DNA of 30,089 nt from Fomitopsis serialis (Eukaryota; Basidiomycota; Agaricomycetes; Polyporales; Fomitopsidaceae). The notes below the pieces were generated by a model that did not search any database, was not told the origin of the DNA, and saw only the letters and a program-made list of their open reading frames with translations. The stretch is from contig NW_025955408.1 in assembly GCF_022376445.1 (NCBI RefSeq), forward strand, positions 1 through 30,089. The letters run 5' to 3'. Shown here in pieces: positions 9,601 to 18,815 of the stretch (its first letter is position 1; each line of letters begins with the position of its first letter). Made by a program: the position numbers and the translations under genes.

Positions 9601-10260
9601 ATGGCAGAGACACCAGAGAACCCGCTCAAAACATATGGCCTCCGCTTCCTCGACAAGGCGAGCACACGCTCCACGCTTCTCAGCTGTCAAGGAAGATGCT
9701 CACCAAATCATCCGACAGACCCATACGGTCGTCACGGGCATCACTGCATACTTCGTCCTCTACACCCGCTCAGCTGGCGTCGCCTACTTCGCCGCCGGCG
9801 CAGTCCTCTGTTCAATGTCCGTCAAGGTCATCAAGCGCTGTGTGCGCCAGCCCCGCCCCGTCCAGGTCATACGTGGCAAGCGGAAGAAGTCATACGGGTG
9901 CGTTCGTTCCTCGACATAACCTGTGCCTCCGTCAACCTCCTCCCATCAAGAATGCCCAGCACGCACTCTGCCACCATCACGTTTTTCGCCGCCTACATCG
10001 TGCTTGCCTGCTTATACCTGCCTATACATCCCACACTGCCGTCAAGTCCATTCACCCGGGTCCTCCCAATAATCATCTCGATACCCTGGGCTATAACCAT
10101 CGTGGTCTCCCGGATATGGCTCGGGCATCATAACGTACCCCAAGTCATAGCAGGCTGCGCGTGCGGCCTTGTTCTAGCGCCACTCTGGTTCAACCTATGG
10201 ACACACGGAGCCAATGACTACGGTCGGGCATTGGAGCACGCCCTGTTCGGTCAACGTTGA
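9601..10260 (+). CDS. PAP2-superfamily membrane phosphatase (dolichyldiphosphatase-like)
   Basis: Membrane lipid phosphatase. The three PAP2 motifs are present: KRCVRQPRP (K58...R65-P66), PSTH (81-84), and SRIWLGHH (S132-R133...H139). Several hydrophobic segments flank them. Preferred exons are 9601-9657, 9719-9897, 9951-10260, giving 181 aa. The first intron would be GC-AG (GCGAGC...GACAG, 61 nt). It joins NPLKTYGLRFLDK to THTVVTGIT without a break. The alternative is an ATG at 9635 reading straight into exon 2, which gives a different N-terminus. The second intron (9898-9950) uses GTGCGT. The protein is shorter than, and distinct from, Cax4/DOLPP1 enzymes that start with a LDLTHVxYD segment. 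The substrate could be dolichyl pyrophosphate or another isoprenoid/lipid phosphate; the sequence does not decide. Confidence 0.82.
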   Translation: MAETPENPLKTYGLRFLDKASTRSTLLSCQGRCSPNHPTDPYGRHGHHCILRPLHPLSWRRLLRRRRSPLFNVRQGHQALCAPAPPRPGHTWQAEEVIRVRSFLDITCASVNLLPSRMPSTHSATITFFAAYIVLACLYLPIHPTLPSSPFTRVLPIIISIPWAITIVVSRIWLGHHNVPQVIAGCACGLVLAPLWFNLWTHGANDYGRALEHALFGQR

Positions 10261-10390
10261 TTGCATCTGATGTGACATGTTATACTATCTTCTAGATGGA
10301 ACTTATATACTGATGGTCCTCTTGACTGACGTATATGTGATTCGTAGGCAGACACTACTGGGCTGGCTACTTCAGTGAGTCTCTGCTCGT
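10261..10390. other. Short convergent intergenic region
   Basis: These 130 bp separate the 3' ends of the PAP2 and APH-like genes. No gene was seen. Confidence 0.5.
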
Positions 10391-11595
10391 TCACCTGAGA
10401 AGCGGCCCAACTACAGAGTCTCTGATATAACTCTCTGCCCCCTCGTGCCCACGCACAAGTAAGTCCACGCCCTTCCTTACCACCTCTCTCATCTTCTCCT
10501 TCCCTTCCCAACTGGTTCTCACCGTCCACGCCACGAGGTGCGCACCAATGTGTGTCAGCGCTCTCCTCGCCACGCCCAAACCCGTCCCCGCACTCTTCCC
10601 ATACGCGCGCAGAAACGCGTCCCTCACGTTCGACGCAGCCTCCCTCGCCTCCGGCTTGAAGTCGCATATGAGCTGCAGCTCCGCGACGAACTGCCCAATG
10701 TCCAGCCCCGCCAGCCCCGTCTTCGCCATCTCCCAATCGATCACGTACACTCCATCGACGCGCACTCCCGCCGGCCTTCCATCTCCGTCCAGCTTCTCAT
10801 CTGTGAACGAGACGAGCACGTTCCCCGGCCAAAAGTCGCCCATGACAACCGTCTCCCGCGTCTCCAGCATCTCGCGCTCCATCTCCGCCGCCACAGCCGC
10901 AACCCTCTCGAGCTCCGCATCGTTCATCTCAAACGGTGGGTCCATCAGCGCGGGCAGGGTATTTCCAGTGAGCGTGGACACGAGCCTGCCGTACGTGACA
11001 AGCGCGGAGAGCTTCTTCCCTTCCTCGTTCTTCGCGAAGAACTCAGCGAACGCACGATCGTCCCTGCCGTGCGCGTGCAGGCGCGCGAGGAATTCGCCGA
11101 GGGCGAGGCCGATTTGGGTGGCGGCCGCCAGTGGGAGTGCGTTCGATATGAGGGCCTGCTTGAGAGGGAGACTGACGCTTCCAGTGCGACGCTGGCAGTC
11201 GCTCATGATGATGACACTCGCGGATTCGTCGAAGCGCAGCACTTCGGGCACGGTGACGAGCGAGTCCGCCGGGAGCATCTCGCGGACCTGCCGCAGAGCG
11301 GTGACCTCGTAGACCTATCGACCACTGTCAGTAAACCTGAATAACCGGTCAGGGAAGAAGTGCCACGTACCTGCCGTTGCAGCGAGAATGCTATGCTCTG
11401 CATGGCTGCGACGTATGGCTTTGCATGCTTCAGGATCACAGTTTCGTGTCCGTGGAACGGTGCGCGCAGGCTCAGCCTGTAAGTGTAGTTCCCGTAGCCT
11501 CCGCTCAAGCGCAAGACGTCAACGCTGTCGAAGAGCGTTCCGGAGATGTACGCCTGTATGCCTTCGACGGTAGCCAAGTCGTTTGCGCCCGTCAT
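10391..11595 (-). CDS. APH/choline-kinase-like phosphotransferase
   Basis: Protein-kinase-like small-molecule phosphotransferase of the APH family, common in fungi with unknown substrates. Exons 11595-11371 and 11314-10391 give 382 aa, with one 56-nt intron. The N-lobe has a glycine-rich loop (RLSGGYGNYTYRL) and an ATP-lysine candidate in ETVILKHAKPY. The catalytic loop is MGDFWPGNVLV (D235, N240), and the metal-binding segment is VYVIDWEMAK (D268). The position that is usually His in the HGD motif is Met here. The C-terminal helices after GLDIGQFVAEL match the family. The run from the ATG at 11593-11595 is unbroken. A methylthioribose-kinase-like enzyme is possible, but specificity cannot be read from sequence. 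Confidence 0.85.
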
Positions 11596-11914
11596 TCTGT
11601 ACGGTGTACTGGTGAGTGGGCAACAAACGTCTGTACGTTTTTTGATTCGGACGCATCGCAGTCATGTCCACTCATCGCCGGTGCCGAAACGAACTACAGA
11701 TCGGGATCGGGAGCGAATCTATGTACGTTTCGAAACTATCGTGTCGTTATAGACACTACAACATCGATCTCCAGGCACATGTGACTGAGAAAAGTAAAAG
11801 TGTATTCGTGATCATCGAGTGTACAACATCATGGGAGCTAGTGGGAGACAATTGACACACGTAGGAAGGCGTATTGAGACATTCGTTTGCTTCTGTGCAG
11901 TGACCATCCCCTCC
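11596..11914. other. Intergenic, APH promoter and EF2 3' flank
   Basis: These 319 bp lie between the APH-like start and the EF2 stop. Small plus-strand open frames here overlap the APH gene or lack a recognisable product. Confidence 0.5.
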
Positions 11915-14892
11915 TTACAACTTGTCGTAATACGTGTCTAACGCCGGAATTTCGGGCTTGAGACCCTTCCGCACACGCAGATTCCTGACGAGCTCCTCGA
12001 GCTTGCTGCCCTTGTCGAGGGGCGCTATAGACGGGCAGCGTCAGCATAGGAGTCACAGCCAACGTGGGGCACCGATACTCACAGCCGTTCATAAGCTCCC
12101 AGTGGTCGAACACGGACTGCGGGAACGCCTGGCCAGCAGTCTGCGCACGGAGCTCGCCGTTGAAGCCGAACGACTCCATGACAGGCAGGTACGCCTTAAC
12201 CGTGAACATTGGCGTACCGACACGCTGCTCCTCGCTGAAGACCTGTCCACGACGCTTGTTGAGCACGGAGTAGATACCGCCAATCGCGTTTTCGGGGCAC
12301 TGGATCTCGACTGAGGGGCAAGTCAGACAAGTCGATAAACTACATCGTTCTTAGACTCACCAAGGTAGACGGGCTCCTGGAGACCTGGTGTCGCGAGCAA
12401 GCACGCAGCGTAGCAGACACGACGACATGTCGGGATAATCTGTCCACCACCACGGTGGATGGCATCGGTGTGAAGCTACAAGCAAATCACATCAATACAA
12501 CATCCATAATTCGCTTCTGTTGAGTAGCTCACCGTCACATCGAGGATGTTGAAACGGACACCGCGCATGTTCTCCTCCGCGCAGACACCCTCCTTCGTCG
12601 CCCACTGGAACGCAGCAACGCACGAATCCTTGATTTCGTTGAGGTACTGCACACCCTTCGTGACATCAACAAGCATGTTCGGGCCAGTCGTCTCGGGACC
12701 GAAACACCAGATTTTCCGCGCGTCCGTGACGTCCCAGCCGTACTCGTCCGCGAGGATACGCGCGCGGGCCTTGTAATCGTCACGAGAGCTGATCTTGCCG
12801 CTCTCGATGGCGAGCGAGAGCTCCTCATCGACTGGCAACGCCTTCGCGTATAGACGGTTGTGCTTGTTCTGCGACTTCGAAAGGGCGACGATCGAGGACT
12901 CCGCCTTGACAGTCTCACGGTAAGGGACGACGGGGTCGGAGATCTTGAGGGGCACACCAGCATGATCCTCTTGGAGATCCTGAGATGGTTACACAGTCAG
13001 ACAGGTGTTCGTGAGGCCAGACGAACTCTACATACCTTCAAGCAAATCTCCAAGTGAAGCTCACCAGCCCCAGCGACGATGTGTTCACCGCTCTCGGAGA
13101 TCCAAGCCTGGACACACGGGTCGGACTTCGAGAGACGCTTGAGACCTTCGACGAGCTTGGGCAGGTCGGCCGCGTTCTTAACCTCGACGGCGACCTGGAC
13201 GACAGGCGATACGGAGAATTTCATGACTTTCATGTTATGCGCGGTCTCCGACGACGTGAGGGTTCCGTTCTTCAGCAGGAACTGGTCGATGCCGACGAGA
13301 CCAACGATGTTACCAGACGGGCAGTCCTCAATGGGCTCGATATAACGACCCATCATCAGAACCGTGCGCTGCACAGACTTGATGAAGAGGTCGTCCTTCT
13401 TACCAGGGATGTAGTTGGGGCCCTGGATACGGATCTTCGGGCCAGCGCGGACGGTACCGGAGAAGACACGACCGAAGGCGTAGAAACGACCCTTGTCGGA
13501 GGTCGGCACCATCTTCGAGATGTAAAGAACGAGAGGGCCGTTGGGGTCGCAATCACGGATACCGATGGCTGACTCGTCGTCCATGGGACCTTCGTAGAGG
13601 GTCTCCACACGGTAGCGCTGAGCGGTTTTCGGCGAAGGGAGGTTGATGACAATCATCTCCAGGAGGGAGTCACCAGCGGGCAGGAACTTCCGCATGACGA
13701 CCTTGAGGAGAGCCTTGCCCTCGAGATCACGCTCATCCTGAGCGAGCTTGACGTCGAGCTTCTCGAGCATCGGACCGATGGCGTCCTTCTTGAAGTTCAT
13801 CACGGCATCAAAGATTTTGAAGATGGGGTCGAGGACGAACATGTTGAACGCGCGCTCTAGGGGCTTGCCATCATTGTCAACGCCCTTGTTGGTCCACTTG
13901 CGGGTGGCAGGGTTGAAGTAGTTGTCACCCCAGAGCTTGGCCATCATCTTCTCCTTGTCAACACCGAATTTCTTCGAGTAACGGTGCGCGAACTGGCGGA
14001 GGGTGAAGGCCCAGCCGTGAAGACCGGAACCGAAGGCGATAGTGCCCTTCTCAGGGTAGACCTGGACATCACCGAGGGCAGCGTCGTGGTACGTCGAGAT
14101 GATGACGTTGACGCTCTCGATGGTGCGGCAGAAGGACTGGAAGAGCCCCTCCTTGTCGACCTGCAGCTCAAGGAGGGCACGGTCGACCTTGTTAATGATG
14201 ACGACGGGTTTGATACGTTCAGTGAGGGCTTGACGGAGCACGGTCTCGGTCTGCACGCAGACACCCTCCACACAGTCAACGACGACGAGAGCACCATCCG
14301 TGACGCGGAGCGCAGCTGTGACCTCCGAAGAAAAGTCGACGTGCCCCGGGGAATCGATCAAGTTAATCAGGAACTCGTTGCCTGGGTACGATTGGTCAGA
14401 TACACGACACGAGGCGGGTTTAGCGGAATCCGCACGCACCGTCAGTTTGCTGCTTGATGTCGGAAACATCGTCCTTGTCGACTTCGAAGTACATGGAGAT
14501 GGCCGTAGACTTGATCGTGATACCACGCTCCTTTTCGTCTTCTCTTGTATCCGTGAACCGCATATCACCCGCTTTTGCGCTAGCGATGATACCGGCCTTG
14601 GAGACCAAGGAGTCCGTGAGGGTGGACTTTCCGTGGTCGACTACAAGCAGCGAAGTTGAGGATATGCACGCCATATACAAATCGAAGACTCACCATGAGC
14701 GATAACACTCATGTTACGGATGTTGGTGGGCTTGTCCATAAGGCCCCGAATCTGTTCTGTACGAAATATTCAGTTTTGCATGCCCGGATGAGTTTCCGAA
14801 GCTCTACTTACCTACGGTGAAGTTACTAGCATCGTAGGCAGTGAAGGTTAGTCTCACAACGCAGAAGCAAGAAGGCGATCTACGTACACCAT
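11915..14892 (-). CDS. EFT1: Translation elongation factor 2 (EF2)
   Basis: Cytosolic GTPase that translocates the ribosome. Nine exons: 14892-14888, 14825-14812, 14756-14694, 14640-14440, 14381-13036, 12979-12533, 12475-12361, 12310-12083, 12024-11915. They sum to 2529 nt, that is 842 aa, the exact eukaryotic EF2 length. G1 is AHVDHGKST (residues 26-34); switch I is [15 protein letters not shown]3 is [12 protein letters not shown]4 is NKVD. The diphthamide site is DAIHRGGGQ with the modified His at 699, as in yeast. The C-terminus is ALDTYYDKL. The start is split: ATGGT in exon 1, then a 14-nt exon giving MVNFTV. The large exon 5 has almost no intron interruption. The symbol follows yeast EFT1/EFT2 usage. 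Identity is certain. Confidence 0.98.
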
Positions 14893-15552
14893 GGTGACTA
14901 GATTTTACAGGTAAAAACACAGGAAAAGTAGGGATTGATACAAGCGACGTCCGCTCGGAAGCCGCAGCGAGAGGGATCAGGAGAGTATGGCCGTAACCTG
15001 TCTGCACACTGAGTGGAAGTGCAAACTTTTGTAAGCCCGTCCAGCTTATCGATCACTTCAGGGCAGGCTAATACCTCAAGCACGTGCACCGCGACCCGCC
15101 GAGGCACAGCCGCGTCTTCGATGCGCTCCCGGCGTCCCGCCGCCGGCCCCGCGCGTCGTACCGACGTCAGAAGTACTGAGCGAACACCCGACCTGGCAGT
15201 CAGCACAAATGCGCATATTTCGAGTCACCGCGACATCTCGAGTCACTCACTATGTCTGTCTGATTGACTCCAACTGAAGGCTCAGCGTCGACAGAGAATG
15301 AAGGCTCCCTCTTGTCATAGCACTTTGGCTCGGTGAGCAACACGCCGGTGCGCTTCTCGCACCAGAGTCAGTGCTTTGGGCGCGAACCTGTCAGAAGAGT
15401 GAGGCCGTGAGGTGCGCCGGAATGATCGACTCATGTGAGTAGCGTGGGTCAGTAGACTGATTGCAGACTGACTCGGGCTGACCATATCGGTGTACAGGCG
15501 GTTGAGAGGCAGATGACCGTTGTTGCATTCGCATCCGCTGTTTACTAGCATC
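14893..15552. promoter_or_regulatory. Divergent EF2/GNAT promoter with TGACTC cluster
   Basis: These 660 bp lie between the EF2 ATG (-) and the GNAT ATG (+). The hexamer TGACTC or its complement GAGTCA occurs at 15222-15227, 15240-15245, 15265-15270, 15365-15370 and 15469-15474. This is the Gcn4/Cpc1 bZIP core. All five copies lie in the half nearer the GNAT gene. The sites are seen directly; regulation by a Gcn4-type factor is inference. No TATA box was identified. Confidence 0.5.
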
Positions 15553-16340
15553 ATGCATCACTCACAACTGCATCCTCTACAGGTCAACCCCACCACAGGT
15601 GAGCCGTATCTACGGCTGCCGAGTCCTCATAGCAACATCATCGTTACCCCTCCGCGAATGAGCGATGTGGATGCGAGCGTTCGCGAGCTAAACGATCGCA
15701 AAGTCGTGGACTGGCTCATAGGACCACCCTACCCATACCTTCCGTCTCACGCAGAGGAGTGGGTAGCAACTGCTAAGCAGGCGTCCGACGCGATTCTGGC
15801 AGACCTGCAGCGAGACGAACCGAACAAGGCAGGGAGCCCGTTAAAGTTTGTGGGGGGATGTCCAGTACACCGCTTGCGAGAAGTGGACGAAGACGGAACC
15901 GAGACGTTCGTCGGTGACATTAGTTTTCGTCGCTGCGCATTTCCACATGAAGGCGAGGAACAAAGTGTACGCTGCGAGGAGAACGCAGCACGCGCAGTCG
16001 GTGACCCGTCCATCGTCTGGTGTGTCGGCTGTGCGTATTCACATCCATTTTCTGAATTGAAGGAGCTAATGGTGTACGGTGGACGATAGACTATACGGCC
16101 AGCTCTCACCACGGGCGAGGCATCATGAGCGCTGCATTCCGCACGCTCATGACGGAATGGGCGATCCCCCGGATGAACGTACGAATCATGCGGGTCGAAA
16201 CATATAGAGAGAACGTTGCGAGTGCGCGTGTCTTTGAGAAGTTTGGTTTTGTGCAGGAGCGGGTTGCGGACGACGTGGTGACGACGAACACGGGGGCGGT
16301 ATGGCATGGCGTTCGCCTGCTGTGGTGGAGACATCCGTGA
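15553..16340 (+). CDS. GNAT-family N-acetyltransferase
   Basis: Acetyl-CoA-dependent acetyltransferase of the fungal GNAT group. Exons 15553-16030 and 16090-16340 give 242 aa; the intron is 59 nt (GTGCGT...GATAG). The N-terminal strand region is NPTTGEPYLRLPSPHSN, then IIVTPPRMSDVDA, VVDWLIGPPYPYLPSHA and FVGDISFRRC. The acetyl-CoA pyrophosphate loop is HHGRGIM (166-172) and follows directly after the splice junction. The closing motif is SARVFEKFGFVQE, typical of RimJ/RimL-like GNATs. The ATG at 15553 is the nearest in-frame one before the conserved start; another lies nowhere better upstream. The substrate is unknown. The promoter is shared with EF2. Confidence 0.87.
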
Positions 16341-16655
16341 ATGAAAATGTACTGCGTCTGGCTTTCACGGATATGTAGCAAGCTGTGCACGGAGAGCTTA
16401 GAGTGGACTGTTCGGTGTTCCTGACCTGTTACTGTGCGGTCACATCTGTCGGGCCGTGTCGAGAGGCACTGTTGGTGACAATGGTGGACGGCCAGTGCGA
16501 CGGCCTGCGGGCGCTTGCGTGGGAGATCTTGTGGCAGCACTTGCATAACTCGGGCGTTTCACCCGTGTCGAGGACAACCCCTCGCGCGGCTCAGCTCTTT
16601 CACATAAACCACCACATTCCTCCTTCAGCGGATTGTCTACTTGTTCAATTCTGCC
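16341..16655. other. Intergenic, tandem genes
   Basis: These 315 bp lie between the GNAT stop and the PalI-like ATG, and should hold the PalI-like promoter. No clear element was seen. Confidence 0.45.
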
Positions 16656-18457
16656 ATGGGCATCATACGGCCTGCAACACCGGGGTTCCTGGTGACCCTC
16701 GTCGCAACTGGCCTGCTCGCTGCCGTTACCTTCTCCGTTCCCTACATAAAATCCATCTACTTCCTCAAAGCGACGATCAACGTCGGCAACACGAACGGCA
16801 CGTTCACATTTGGGACGCTGGGTTACTGCGTACAGTTGTCCAATGGGACAACATGTTCGAATCCATCGGTGGGCTATGAGCTCGGTGTGTGTCTCATTCC
16901 AGCCAGTCCACTCCTCGGAGCCTCCTAATCAGCGCGACAGACGTGAACACGTTACTCGGAGACAACACTTTCATCAAGATTCCGAACGTGCTCGTAAAGT
17001 GGATCACCTACGCACTCGTTCTGCACCTCGTTGCCCTCATCCTCTCCGCGATTTCTGCCTTTTTTGGTCTCCTCGCGCATGTCCGCGAGATGTCCATGGC
17101 ATACTGCAGTTCCTTCATCTCTGGCTTTGCAGCCGCGGTCACGCTGGTCGCCTTCATCTTCGACATCGTCCTCTTCTACGTCACCAAGTCCCGCGTGAAC
17201 AGCGAGGCCGGTGGTTCGTCTTCGCTCGGCCTTGGTGTATGGCTCACGCTCGCAGCGTGGTTGCTGCTCTTCTTTGCGGGCTGCTTCTACACTATCGGAC
17301 GGTGCTGTATCAGTCGCCGTCCCGCAGGCTGGGCAAGGGGGCAGAATGCGCCCGAGAACACATTCGCAGAGCAGATGCGCCTCGACGCCGTCAAAGCTGA
17401 GGCCGACCGCAAAGCACGGCAGAAGCAGGGCGAGGTTGGTCTGCCTGCATTCCAAGATCTCGACCAACTCCAGCCTCTAGCGAGGCACACGGACGAGGAT
17501 TATGTTGAGGATGGCGACAAGATCGTTCCTCTATCCGACGTACAGAACACCGGCGTCGGTGCTTACGGTCGGCAGCCGAGCCAGACGAATCGTCAGTACC
17601 CTGGCGGGTACGTCCCTGCAGCACCGGGCACGCGTGCGGTAGATTACAGCAACGTATCTCCTGCAACAACCACTGTCTACCCTCCCCGGTCGCCAGCGCC
17701 GCAGGCAAGGAGACAAGGCAGTGGACATACGCAGGGCACCTCTGGGTACGCACCCTCGACATACAGCAACTCGCCAGGAGTGGCAGGTGTGGGAGCTACC
17801 GCTGCAGGCGCCGGCGGTTACCTTGCCGCAGGTGGCTATGGCCACACGCAACAGACAAGTGATAACAACCAGAATTACGGGCATGGACAAAGTGCTTCTT
17901 CCTGTAGGTGTCTTCGTGGCTTCTGTTTTGGGCACCCGGCTAATGCATTCTCCGTAGACTACCAAGCTTCACAGCAACCGTACTCGTCGAACTACGCCAT
18001 CCCGCGCACGGGCACACCGTATGCTGCAACCCAGACTCAGACGTTCAGCCCTGACACGTACAATAGCACGGGCTACATGCACGGAGCCATGCCGTCGACA
18101 TCGTCGCCCCCTCCAGCCGGGGCGAGTAACCCTTACTATAGCCGTTCACCGCCACCAGCCCAACAGGACCGCAGCTACACGCTTGGCGGTGACGGGTACG
18201 GCGCCGCACAGGACACGGCGTACTACGACCCGTACGCAGTCAACGCAGCATCGCATTACACCACACCCTCCCCCGCGCCGCTGAACACAAACGTCCAGCA
18301 TGGACACCCTGTACGTTCACCGACACAATTGTCACAGTCACCCGGCATGCCTGAGCCGCACGGGCACGAGCCTAGCTACTCAGATAGCCCCCCGATGTAC
18401 GACGCTGCTACTGCGCAGCCGGCGGGGATGTGGTCAACGAAGCCAGCTAACCGGTAG
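16656..18457 (+). CDS. PalI/Rim9-like (SUR7 superfamily) membrane protein
   Basis: Plasma-membrane protein related to PalI/Rim9, which helps sense ambient alkaline pH in ascomycetes. Exons: 16656-16884, 16941-17903, 17958-18457, giving 563 aa. The first membrane segment (GFLVTLVATGLLAAVTFSV) is followed by an extracellular loop with GTFTFGTLGYCVQ, the SUR7/PalI-type G-x-x-x-C signature. Three further hydrophobic segments follow (ALVLHLVALILSAISAFFGL; FISGFAAAVTLVAFIFDIVL; VWLTLAAWLLLFFAGCFYTI). A cytosolic helix with AEQMRLDAVKAEADRKA comes next. The long tail is rich in Gly, Pro, Ser, Tyr and Gln and looks disordered. The second intron (54 nt) is a multiple of three and stop-free, so the gene also reads through it. 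The pH role is inferred from the family. Confidence 0.85.
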
Positions 18458-18815
18458 TGTCTGCTGTGATGACCTTCTTTGCCTTGCATTCGAGTTACCC
18501 CCCATCTTTCTCACGGACCTGGACTATCTATTGCCGTGGTTGTTAATGAACGAGAATTTTGGGAAGCCATTGTCGCTCAAGCCCGCCAGGGGGTTTCGGT
18601 CACGACACGATGTACGACTAGAAACGCGGATCTCATGATTTGGACATTCTGCCTACAAAAAACAGGGTACAAATTCACCCGACTCGAGTTTTGCTTCCTG
18701 TACTCGCCATGGTGAGTCCACTAGAGCGGTGAGTGCCCTATTTCTTTTTGCCCTAGACCTCTATGTAGACGTCATGAAGGTGTGCCGCAGCACCGTGCTG
18801 TCGCACGAGGCTGCA
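18458..18815. other. Convergent intergenic region
   Basis: These 358 bp lie between the stops of the PalI-like and agmatinase-like genes and represent 3' UTRs. No gene or structured RNA was recognised. Confidence 0.5.

Noticed and set aside
9472..10260. 262-codon plus-strand frame covering the PAP2 gene
   Set aside because: Only its 3' part (from 9951) and the 57 nt at 9601 are real coding sequence. The rest is intron and out-of-frame exon.
10538..11344. Two long plus-strand frames (268 and 254 codons) opposite the APH-like gene
   Set aside because: They are antisense shadows of the GC-rich kinase exon; the products are low-complexity Arg/Ser-rich with no motif.
13054..14457. Plus-strand frames of 172 and 157 codons opposite EF2
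   Set aside because: Mirror frames caused by strong codon bias in EF2; EF2 is certain on the minus strand.
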